Shown here piece by piece: positions 10,016 through 23,844 of a stretch of 64,000 nucleotides of DNA. Source of the DNA: Halicephalobus mephisto (lineage: Eukaryota > Nematoda > Chromadorea > Rhabditida > Panagrolaimidae); assembly GCA_009193035.1 (NCBI GenBank), contig SWDT01000036.1, forward strand, positions 186,001 through 250,000, written 5' to 3'. The notes under the pieces are model-generated. The model ran no database searches, had not been told where the DNA came from, and saw only the letters and a list, made by a program, of their open reading frames with translations. The position numbers were made by a program, and so were the translations under genes. Within the stretch, counting starts at the first letter, position 1; each line of letters starts with the position of its first letter.

Positions 10016-13000
10016 TCAGCAACGAAAAGCGTCAACAACTGATCGGACTTTCCTTTTTATTGGATCGTAAATCACAGGATCTGTTGGTAGAGGAAGGGTA
10101 TTGATATCAGATTCGATAAACGACTAAAATTCATATATTAAATTTTATTGATTTCCAAATCTTTACCTGAACATTGAAGGATCTGAATTTCGAAACAAAT
10201 TCCTGAGTCGACTCTATCAAATGATGAACTGCGAATTTTGCATTTTCAGAGCTGAAATTTCATATATCAAATCATAGAATAAAAACCATATATGGACTTT
10301 TAACAAAGTGGTCTCGACAGGAAATTTCAGAACGCTAGAAATTGAATCAACCTGAGTGACAAATTTGGTTTCGCGTGACAACTATTTCGTAATCTTACGT
10401 GATTTCCTAATCACTCATGTATGAACCTTCACGAAAGTCTCCAGAAGAATTCCTAGGAGATTCTAAAAACTAAAGTACCCTAAGTTTCCCATTTTTCGCG
10501 GTAATTACTTCGCAGCTGATTTCTGACAATTGTATCCTATCTAAATAGATCTGGACCCTTCTACATTAAGACATACAGAATGCAAAACCTCTGTCCATCT
10601 CTAAGGCTAACGATCACATATAAAAGTATTTTAAATTTTAAAACTCCAAAAATCACAACTAACACCATCGAAAACAAATTTCCTTGCTTATTTAATACAA
10701 AAACTCACTTTTCTGTCGATAATAGATCATTTACAATAATTTTGTTACAAATTAGTTTGTTCAAATGCTCACTGAACAACGGAGTTCCAAAAACCACATC
10801 CAATAATTTATAATCCTCAAAAGATTCCTCTTCATCCAATCTTGTTTTCTTATTCGTGGATTTCCTCGGATCTTTCGTCACAGAATTACTCCAAGAAGCT
10901 GTTGTAGGAACTGCAGAAAGAGAATCTGGAGATTTCGATGATTTAGAAATTTCTATTTTTTCATTTTCTTCGTCGTCTGAATTTTCGTGAAAATTTTTCG
11001 AAATAAACATCTTCTCGTTGTACTTAATCAGGACTACATATCCACAAAGAACATCCAAATTTAACAATTTTCTCAATTTAATTACTGTCGGATGATTTAT
11101 AAAATTTCGTGGATCATTTTTAATTTCATTTTCGTTTTTGAAAGAAAACGGAATATTCACCACTTCTGAATCCTCCACAGATTCACAATATCCTTGAACC
11201 ATAACTGCTCCATTTAGTAAATTATCATTCAAAGTCAATAAAGCATTATTCGCGGACAATATTAAAGGTTCATGAACTCCTGTTGAAAGTAAAATTTTCG
11301 GACTTGTCCATAACAACGGCGGTAATCTCCTGATTCTCGTGCCCATGGGGATATATATTGACGGAATTCCATCATTTACCAATTCATACAACCATAATCT
11401 GAACCACGGAGAAGCAACTTCAACACATGGCGTTCCAAAGTAGCTTACAGACGAAATAATAGGCAAACTACAAGCTTCCGGATGAATCGGTGCCATTCCA
11501 ACAATAGCTCTGTAGGATTTAGTTATCACTCTTGTTCTTGCATTTTTGTCCAAATTTAACAAACTTTCACCTCTAACAAGATCAAGTTCATTCGACGTCC
11601 TCAAAGCTTGAATAGTGTGAAGCAAAGTCATAGCATGTTCAGAATATCTTTGAGCTTCTCCTTCAGCAAAAAATTTAACATTTTGAAGTTCTTCCACAAA
11701 ATTATCCACTGCTTCATCACCTAATTTTCCAACTTCAAAAAGTGTCACAGCATGATTTTTCAACGATGTAGATAAATTTCCCATCATCAAAAAAGCTGTC
11801 AAAGAAGAATCAAAAAGGAATGCCAGTCTTTTTTGAGTTTGATCTGTCATACTTGGTGTCGGTAATGTCGAACAAGTGGAATTATTACTTTGATCTTTTG
11901 ATCCATCTCCAGGACTTCCAGCTAGTACAGAATCCAAAGTCGAAACAAGATCATCTTCATCATCAAATTCAGTATTCATCGTTCCTAATGATGCACTTAA
12001 ATCCGCCAGATTAGAATGAGCCGATGTTGTCGAACTTATTGATTGATTTAAATCCTGCAAATTAGATTGATTTTCTTGATTATCGTACCACGAAGCATGT
12101 AACGGCATCGATTCCACTCCTGTTTGTCGTTTTTTCGCAAAACCAAGTCGACAAAAAACAGAAATCGCATTTCGAACAAGATCATCTCCCGTGTCGAGGA
12201 CTTCTGCGATGTCCTTCGACGTCGTTTGTCCATCCAAAGTCACGAAGATTTTATAAAGAAGAGTTTCCAAGAAATCTCCTTGAACTCTATTCATCACGAA
12301 CCCATCCAAAGTAGGGACATAGACATAATCCAAGTTCGTTATCGGCACATCCAGGTAAACCAAACCTTTGTTGTAGAGGCTTCTGACGGTAGTTTTGTCT
12401 ATTAATCCACATACCATCGGTCCAGAATCCAGTAACTTGTCTATTATTTCTTTTTCTTGAGGTGTTAGTGTCTAAAAGTGAAAATAATTAATATATCAAA
12501 TCATACAGTAAAAACCATATATGGACTTTTAACAAAGTGGTCTCGACGGGAAATTTCAGAACGTTAGAAATCGAATCAACCTGAGCGACAAATTTGGTTT
12601 CGCGTGATGACTATTTCGTAATCTTACTTGATTTCCTAATCACTCATGTATGAACCTTCACGAAGTAGTCTCCAGAAGAATTCCTAGGAGATTCTAAAAA
12701 ATAAAGTACTCTAAGCTTCCTGTCTTTCGCGGTAATTACTTCGCAGCTGATTTCTGACAATTGTATCTTATCTAAATAGATCTGGACCCTTCTACATTAA
12801 GACATACAGAATGCAAAACCTCTGTCCATCTTTAAGGCTAACGATCACATATAAAAGTATTTTAAATTTCAAAACTCCAAAAATTAAAACTAACACTATC
12901 GAAAACATATTTCCTTGCTGATATTTCAAAAATAAAATTCTTACCTTAACATCGTTCTCCACAATGCATCCATCACAAAGCAAATACCACGGTTCTATCG

Positions 13001-13965
13001 GGAATTCCACTGGATGAATCGGCAGTAATTCTTTTGCAGTTTTCCCCCTTCTGAACAATCTTCTGGAGCTCCTGGATTGATTCATCAAGTCGATATATTG
13101 ATTCCTTCCTATTCCCAGTAATCTCACCCCATCTGCTGCTGTAAAATTCGGCAAAGAATCATAGCTTTTTTCAGCCTCCATTATATCCGACATCATTTGA
13201 CAATAGTACATGAACGGCGTTATCCTCAATCCCCGAACTATCACATCACTTAAATGATATGGAAAAAGCATCAATTTCGATCTAGAATATTCCAACAGCT
13301 GGTTGTAGTATTCCTCTTCATTGCGTTTCACTTGTTTAACTGAAATTACATCATCAAAAGAAAAAAGAAAAAAGAAAAAAAAGAAAAAAATTAATTTTCT
13401 CCAGACGAATGTTCAAAAACCAAAGTAGTTTGGAAATTTTAATTTTACGTCAGTTATTTCGTAATCTCAGACCGTTCCATAATTAGTTATAAAATTCATA
13501 TATGAACTTTTTATGAAATTGCTTCGGATTTTCAGAAACTAAAGTGGCCTAAAATTTCTGTTTTTGCGTAATATTGATTTCGTAATTACTTTTTGAAGCT
13601 ACATTCTGTCTGAAAAAACTTAGAACATTCTAAACCAAGGCCATAATGATATATAACCTTCCATCTACCTTTGAGGATTAACTTTCATATATCAAAACTC
13701 TAAAAAATATCCCAAAAATCATAACTACCCCATCAAACCTTAATTCTCTGTTCGTTAACGTAACAATCTACAAACTACCTCAAATAACAAACCCACCGAG
13801 ATTTCCTTTGTATCTGAATTGGTTTCTGATTGAAAAATCCAAAATCCTCTTGTCATATTCTCTTTGCGAATTTCCTAATGCTACTCTTTGTTCTTCTGGT
13901 AACTTCAACCACGGAATATTCTTTTGTATCGATGCCTCGATTTCATCTGTACTCGTTGCCGCCAT
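10016..13965 (-). CDS. FAM91A1: FAM91A1 homologue, endosome-to-TGN tethering factor
   Basis: Five minus-strand exons, 13965-13797, 13339-12945, 12471-10709, 10251-10167 and 10123-10016, keep the frame throughout and give 839 aa; human FAM91A1 is 838 aa. Residues 15-190 match the FAM91 N-terminal domain (IPWLKLPEEQRVALGNSQRE; SYDSLPNFTAAD; LGIGRNQYIDLMNQ; PIHPVEFPIEPW). The next block contains SLYNKGLVYLDVP and GFVMNRVQGDFLETLLYKIF. The C-terminal FAM91 domain follows, ending in a short PLPTDPVIYD segment. In vertebrates FAM91A1 works with TBC1D23 and WDR11 at the trans-Golgi, helping to capture endosome-derived vesicles; the same role here is inference. Introns 1, 2 and 3 contain dispersed repeats also found in the neighbouring gene, while intron 4 is only 43 bp. 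The start follows a TTTTCAG acceptor by about 27 nt. Confidence 0.95.
10252..10708 (-). repeat. FAM91A1 intron 3 = copy 2 of repeat family I
   Basis: 457-bp intron, gtgagt donor, ATTTCAG acceptor. Nearly the whole intron aligns with introns 8145-8612 and 12472-12944. Shared landmarks on the plus strand include CATATATGGACTTTTAAC, AAAGTGGTCTCGAC and GCGGTAATTACTTCGCAGC. Confidence 0.9.
12472..12944 (-). repeat. FAM91A1 intron 2 = copy 3 of repeat family I
   Basis: 473-bp intron, gtaaga donor, CACTTTTAG acceptor. It aligns nearly end to end with the introns at 8145-8612 and 10252-10708, and its 3' end is practically identical to that of copy 1. A donor-proximal segment of about 25 nt is unique to each copy. 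Confidence 0.9.
13340..13796 (-). repeat. FAM91A1 intron 1 carrying repeat family II
   Basis: 457-bp intron with a gtgggt donor and a TAATTTCAG acceptor. Positions about 13518-13730 match 7541-7745 in the SLC35F5-like gene, in the same orientation relative to transcription. A purine-rich AAAAAGAAAAAAG tract lies at the acceptor-proximal end (13360-13390). Confidence 0.8.
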
Positions 13966-14932
13966 CTGAAGCAGATCCTCCCCGCATCGATACTGAAAAG
14001 TAAAAACATGAAGCTTCAAAAATACATATATAATAGTAAGTATTTAAAAAATACATTTAAAACTATTAAAAAATACGAAAAATTCTTGAAAAACATGAAT
14101 TTGGAAATGTACGAAAACTTAGAAAACATCAAAAAGCACATATGGGAATTTAAAAAGTATATAAAAAACAATGAATTTCGGAAATACATAAAACTAATAA
14201 AAATATATATTAAAAACCAAGAAGTACACATTAAAAAGCAAAAAATGAGGTTGTTTAAATATACAAAGAATTAGAAAATATATATTAAAAAGTAAAAAAT
14301 ATATAGAATTATGTATAAAAATTTTTAAAATGTTGAAAATAAATATAAAAATTTCAAAAATATATAAAATTATATAAAAAAAGTTTTAAAATACTGAAAA
14401 TATAAAAATTTCAAAAATATATAAAATTATATATAAAAAATTTAAAAATATTGGAAATAAATATAAAAATTTCAAAAATATATAAAATTATACATAAAAA
14501 GTTTTTAAATACTGAAAATATATATAAAAACTTGAAAAATATATAAAATTATATATAAAAAATTTAAAAATATTGAGAACAAATATAAAAACTTGAAAAA
14601 TATATAAAATTATACATAAAAAATTTTTAAAAAACACCGAAAATATATATAAAGAAATTTTAAAAATATATGAAAACTTGGAAAACTTCAAAAATTATGC
14701 ATAAAAAATTTAAAAATATTGAAAATAAATATAAAACTTTCAAAAATATATAAAATTACACATAAAAAATTTAAAAATGTTGAAAACCTGGAAAATATGG
14801 AAATAAAAATGTTTAAAAAACATTAAAATTAAAAAAATAAAGATATTCAAGGAGCTTTGGGCTACCTTTCGCATTTTTCTCTCAAAACAAAAATTATCCA
14901 ATTTTTTCTAATGTACTATTAATCCACCCGGA
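13966..14932. repeat. AT-rich intergenic array (about 60-65 bp units)
   Basis: From about 14275 to 14790 a unit containing TTTCAAAAATATATAAAATT and TATATAAAAAATTTAAAAAT repeats about eight times with drift. Long open frames on both strands here are low-complexity A/T products and are not genes. The FAM91A1 promoter should lie at the left end. Confidence 0.7.
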
Positions 14933-16591
14933 TCACTCCACAATGGGTCTCAGAACAAACGGAGTCATGACGGCTTGATTTTTGTGTTTTTTTTCAAAGT
15001 GCTTTATCCATGAGTCTTCTCTGTAAAATTTGGCATTTGGACAGTTGTGGGGACATTTGAATGGTTCCCGTTTCAAGTGGGTTTTGAAGACGTGAGCGTC
15101 CATGTTTTTTTTGTCTGCGTAGCTGCTCCCGCATTCCTTGCACTTGTATGGCTTCACTTTGGAGTGGGTCCTCATGTGTCTGGCCATGTTCGACTGGATC
15201 TTGAACGCGGCTCCGCAGATTTCACACGTGTAAGGAGTTTCCTGGGTATGGATCGATCTTATGTGTTTTTTAATCGTCGTTCTGTCGCATCCCATGTAAG
15301 GACAACTGGGACATTTGAAACGGTAGGTGTATCTGGAGGTTCTGGAGTCCGCCGTTCCTCGGGAGTCCTCGTCGTCGTCCAGTCTGTAAGCCGCCATCTT
15401 GGGTCCTTGGACGTACTCATTGTAAATCCCGACATAGTCGCTTTCGGAAGCCAGATTCCGGTTCCGTGGGTTCGCGGCCGGGCTTTGGGGCTCGATTCTG
15501 ACCGGAAACAAGTCTTCTCGTTCCGGCAGATTCCCTCGATATTCCAGTTCTTCTTCTGTCGGAGTAAAAAACGAAAATTCCTCGTTGAAGTAGTTGGTCA
15601 ACCTGTGCATTCCGAAACTGAGAGCAAGTTCCTTCAATCTCGTGAAATCCACGATTCCTGGGGAAATGGAACCAGAATATATATAATCCACGACTTCTCT
15701 GACGGTTTCTGGAGAGGAATCCACCTCCATATAGACTATCGGGGACTCAACAGGCCGCAGACTTTGCTCGATCGAGGGACAGTAAGCGGCCACGACCCAT
15801 CTGTGGCATTCGATTCCGTTGAAATTCTAAAAACCACGTAAAATTAACAAAAATCGGTTTTCTACCTGTATTCTGAAAGAAAAATCGATATAATTCCGGT
15901 TTTCCTTGAATTCTCGTAATCTGTTGAGAAAATTAATAGCATGGTACTTGTCCTCGACGGTTATCATCGGACATCCTTCTTGCCAGACTTCGTCGAGCAA
16001 AGGCAGGATGTGGAAGCACCCGAGTTCTTGCAACGCTCTCAGAACCCCCGGACCACGGATAGAAATCCTACCAGAGTACAGAAAATCAAAAACAGCACGA
16101 AGGTCTTCTGGTTCGATGCCTGAATAAACAATCGATAAACGTCTGCTTCGAGGACAGGGACTCACCGAGATGACGCATGTCTACTTTGATATGCGGACAA
16201 GCGCTGTTTCCACAAATTACAGGATCCAATTTTCGACAAAACGCAGCAACAACCAATCGATGTCCTTTGGCAACGTTGTTTCCGGCCCAATGAAGTGATA
16301 AATCGATGGATTTCTCGGTCTGAAATCTTCGTTCATATATCAAACTAAAGCAAAAATAAAAAACCATGTATTTCGAAACAAAATTCATATATGAAAATTA
16401 ATTAATAACGAAAAATAAACCTTGTACATGTGATTGAAGTAAGTCAAAACCACATTCGCGTGATCGGCCAAATTTTCATCAAAATCCGAGGCCATGGAGT
16501 CCTCGTCGTCGTACTCGAACCCTCCACTAGGACCAGCAGATTCCGTCGGAAAACTTTCATAATTTATTTCCGATCCATCAACGAGATCCAT
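14933..16591 (-). CDS. Tandem BTB-like domains plus four C2H2 zinc fingers
   Basis: Four exons, 16591-16421, 16319-16166, 16119-15866 and 15826-14933, join in frame to 490 aa. Introns are 101, 46 and 39 bp. After an acidic N-terminus, residues about 50-140 (SLHWAGNNVAKGHRLVVAAF ... AVFDFLYSGRISI) and about 190-290 (FNGIECHRWVVAAYCPS ... EVVDYIYSGSISPG) each look like a BTB/POZ fold. From about residue 360 there are four C2H2 fingers: CPSCPYMG...HIRSIH, CEICGAAFK...HMRTH, CKECGSSYAD...HVFKTH, CPHNCPNAK...HFEKKH. BTB-zinc finger proteins are usually nuclear transcription regulators that dimerise through BTB. I could not assign an orthologue. The first intron has a weak gtttat donor. A TTTCAG acceptor sits 9 nt before the ATG. 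Confidence 0.85.
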
Positions 16592-16986
16592 TTCAAATTC
16601 TGAAATTTTAAAATTCACAATTTTCCAATACCAGTCAATCCAATTATTAAAAAAATAACAAAATAAAAGTTGGCAAACGCGGTTTCTGCCAATCAATGAC
16701 AGCTTTCATCAATGAGAAAATGCGGCGCTTTCTCGCACTCGCCCTGGTTTCTTTATTTTCACTAGTTTTTCCCTTTTCTCGTTTGCGCAAGCGTGGCAGG
16801 ACGTGCGTGTCAGGAGGAAATGCTGGATTATCAGTGTCACAACGAGTCAGTTTTGTTTATGGGGACAGAATTGCAAGAACTGCAAAGTGAATGATTTTCT
16901 TCATAAATATTTTATTAATTTCATATTATTATTGTTTTCTTTAGACTATTTTCCCCAAATTCTTGTTATTGTGATCTTGGAATCTG
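16592..16986. other. Intergenic region upstream of the BTB-ZF gene
   Basis: 16690-16870 is less AT-rich than the flanks and probably holds promoter sequence of the BTB-ZF gene plus the 3' end region of the START gene. A plus-strand frame (16696-16890) starting with a hydrophobic stretch is discussed among rejected items. Confidence 0.4.
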
Positions 16987-18357
16987 TCAATTCTTGTTTT
17001 GGGCTTGGTTTCTGAGTGCCTCAAGGTGTTTCCTTTGCTCTTCGTAATCTTTGATCACCAGTTTTCCCATAACCTGAAAAATACAACTAACATAATATTC
17101 AAAAAACAAATGCTCCCCTGCGGAATTTGACCCTTTCCGACTGGTGCTGATTTTACTTTTTAGACAAGTTTTCGGTTATTTGACAGATTAGGAAAATCCG
17201 ACAAAACTGATCAAAAAACAAAATTCAACACCAGTGCGAGTTGAAGGTGATGAATGTCGTACAGTATATTTTTTAGATTACTTGATTGGCATGTTAGACT
17301 AATCCAGCTTCAAAAACACTGGTTTAAAAGCGAAAAAATAAGACTAATTTTACAAAATATGAAGAACGGACGTCGAGCAGTCCTCCCGACGGCACTTGCC
17401 CTTCTGATTCATATTAATTTTCGAATTTCTTCAAATTAATTTTTGATTGACATTTTTGACTAATCAAGCTATCAAGAAAATTGGTCTAAAAACGAAAAAA
17501 ACTAATCATATGAAATAAAGGAACAAATATCATAAGAAAGCAAAGACTACACACCTTCAGAGAAAAACTATACTATGCGAAAGTTGAGTTATCACATAAT
17601 CCATTTCCCTGATAAAACTAATCAATAATAGTTAAAGAACTAACCGTATTGAGAATGGATTTTGGAATATAACCCCCGAAATCTATGGAAATTATCAGAT
17701 CGGCTTGGGTGTAATCGGGGTTCTTTGGATGGACTCTGAATCTGCCTGCTCCCATGTGGATAGTGGCCCGAACTCTGTCTTTGGATTCTGGGAGCTCCGG
17801 GACATCCACGCTTCTGGCTGTGAGGTAGTATTCTCCGTTGATTCGACGCCAGATTCTGCCGACGACGTAATCCCGGGATTTGACCATGAAAACATCCCTG
17901 TTGGCGTAGTGGACTACATCGACATGGTCGGTGAGTTTCTTCAAGGTGCTGGAGAAGACGATGTTCTCGTTCCAGTCCGCGACACTGTCGAGTCCGTTCC
18001 ATTGGGTTCTGAAGACGCTTTCGAGATCCCAGGGAAAAGTACCCTAAAATTACTCCCGGATTGTTGCAGAAACAACAAAATGAAGGAACTTACTCTCACG
18101 GTGAATAATTTGCCGTAACTGACGTGTTTTGTGTGAAGAACGGCCGTTTCGGTTTCGTATTCCTTCTTCCAGTTTTCGAATTTCTCAAATCCGGGATCAT
18201 TGTAAATTCCATAAGCCTCATCGAAGACAGTTTTGACCGTCTCTAGCACATGCTTGTACTGAAAAAATTTCTTTGAATTAAATTTTAAATTTAAATTGAC
18301 CTGAACATGATCATCTGGAAGAAAATCCTCGGTTCCATGAAGGACGATTTTAGCCAT
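16987..18357 (-). CDS. START-domain lipid-binding protein (StAR/STARD3-like)
   Basis: Four exons, 18357-18301, 18258-18094, 18043-17645 and 17073-16987, give 235 aa in frame. Almost the whole protein is one START domain. Typical landmarks are NWKKEYETETAVLHTK, GTFPWDLESVFRTQWNGLD, YANRDVFMVKSRDYVVGRIW, ATIHMGAGRFRVHP and IISIDFGGYIPKSILNTVMG, the latter equivalent to the SIDLKGWLPKSI segment of StAR. START domains bind one lipid (sterol, ceramide or phospholipid) in a hydrophobic pocket. No signal peptide, mitochondrial leader or membrane segment is visible, so a free cytosolic transfer protein is likely. The lipid cannot be told from sequence. The third intron is about 570 bp; the others are 42 and 50 bp. 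The divergent neighbour upstream is vps-4. Confidence 0.85.
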
Positions 18358-19502
18358 ATTTTACCGACTATTGTGACGAGCAATTGAAAAGGACAACCAA
18401 CCTCGAAGACCGCTTGAAACGAGGAGTTTACCGATAAGGAACGAGCAGACTGGCCAGACTGAGATTAGAGAAGAGACCGGGGCTTCTGGAGATTTTGCAT
18501 AATCGAGAAATCCGTTGAAAAAATATATAAAAACACTTTAAAAACCTGAAAATACAAGTATTAATTCATTTAACAAATTATAAGTCCGCAAAATAGAGCA
18601 TTTAAGAGACTTTAGGAACATGAAAAAAGTCTAAAAAAAATCAGTAATTAATAAAAACTTACTTTATTGACTTCATTTTAGATCAGTAAATGAGAAGAAA
18701 TATAAATCTACATAATAGTAGTGGATGTTCGTTGAAATAACAGGACAGGAATGGAGAATAAAGGATCGTAGAAGAAAAATCTGCAAAAGTTTGAAAACCA
18801 AAGCAATCCTAATCGGTTCCCCCTCCTCCGGGCTGCCCGCACGTTGCGCGCAAATTACCATCATAGCCTAAATCATTTTCCTCGAACACGGCAAATTATA
18901 ATTCATTGGATCAATTACAAATTTAATAAAAATCGTAATTCTAGGAGTTAGTCAGCAACAGGAAGACACTATCGATCAGTAAAAATTTATTTGTTTTGTT
19001 TTTAACTAATAAGTGAAAATAAATGTGGATTTATATGATGGTAATGGATAATTGTCGAAATAATAGAATAAAGATGCAAAATAAAGGATTACAGAAGGGG
19101 ATTTTTAGGGTATTAATTACCGAAGATATCCTGATCCTCCGCTTTCTTCCCAGCTGCCCGCACGTTACCCGCACGCTGCAGCCATGCCCCGGCTCGCCCT
19201 TCGGAACGTGATGCTGTCGTCATTCGACTTAACTATTTCGCTTGATGATTCATTTCTTTCGTTTTGCAGTTTACCAACTTTAGTGATAACCTTGCATCTT
19301 TCTCGATCCCTACCTCCGTCATCAACGTTATATCGAATAAGAATCAATCAATGCTTTTGAAATAATTTTTTAAAGAAAGTTGTTTTTTTTCTATTCAGTT
19401 CCGTGTTCGATTCATTGATTTTTCGTTTATTTTGTGGATTAACAGTTGCTGATAATGTTTGTGTGATTTTTCATATATTAAAGTGTGGTTTTCAGGTTTT
19501 CG
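18358..19502. other. Divergent intergenic region between the START gene and vps-4
   Basis: Should hold both promoters. It contains two diverged copies of a repeat of about 190 bp (listed separately), each ending in GCTGCCCGCACGTT. A GTTTTCAG acceptor-like sequence at about 19488-19495 lies 7 nt before the vps-4 ATG and suggests trans-splicing or a 5' UTR intron. Confidence 0.5.
18670..19200 (+). repeat. Two diverged copies of a 190-220-bp element ending in GCTGCCCGCACGTT
   Basis: Copy 1 spans about 18676-18865 and copy 2 about 18977-19195. Shared landmarks in order are GATCAGTAAA, AATAAAGGAT, a C-rich CCTCCG stretch and GCTGCCCGCACGTT. They are less AT-rich at the 3' end. Whether they are dispersed repeats, a small non-coding transcript or a duplicated promoter element cannot be told. 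Confidence 0.55.
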
Positions 19503-23443
<3,941 letters not shown>

Positions 23444-23844
23444 CCTGTACTCGAGTATACATCTTGCTTGTTTAATTCCGGCGATTTTATTGATTACTAC
23501 TGTTGTGTAATGAAATTGATCAATTTGGTTTATTATTTGTAGATATTTCTTGCGAAAATTCATTTCTGTTGAGATTTTGGACTTGAGATCCTTTTTTTGG
23601 ATTTTTGGAGATGTTTGAATTTTAAAATGGATTTTAAAGGATCTTGATTAAGGTGTAATTTTAATGTGGAAGTGGAATAACGCAAGATTTTTATTTTTGT
23701 ATGTCTGTAAATTAAAAATTTTGTTTCAAGAATAAAATTGACGTCGAAGAAAAATCGATAATTCTCCGCCTTTTTTGCCATAGGCAGAGAACGGCAGCAT
23801 TTTCTTTTCTGCGCACTTTTTAGTGAAAGAAAATTATTTTAAAC
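23444..23844. other. Intergenic region, 3' flank of vps-4 and promoter of the LDLa gene
   Basis: 401 bp. The vps-4 3' UTR with AATAAA near 23730 lies in the left part. CACTTTTTAG at about 23813-23822, 23 nt before the next ATG, looks like a 3' splice site for a trans-spliced leader. Confidence 0.45.

Noticed and set aside
13924..14274. 116-codon frame in the intergenic AT array, and its antisense partner
   Set aside because: The translation is almost only K, N, I and Y (F, Y and I on the other strand), a product of A/T repeats. It also overlaps FAM91A1 exon 1.
15047..15841. 264-codon plus-strand frame over the BTB-zinc finger exon
   Set aside because: It overlaps the clearly coding minus-strand zinc-finger exon and shows no recognisable domain of its own.
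16696..16890. 64-codon plus-strand frame with a signal-peptide-like start
   Set aside because: It lies in the promoter region of the minus-strand BTB-ZF gene. Only the hydrophobic run is suggestive; there is no homology and no supporting splice or polyA context.
18300..19500. Search for a spliced-leader RNA or snRNA gene in the GC-richer intergenic repeats
   Set aside because: No match to a known leader sequence or Sm-site context could be recognised.
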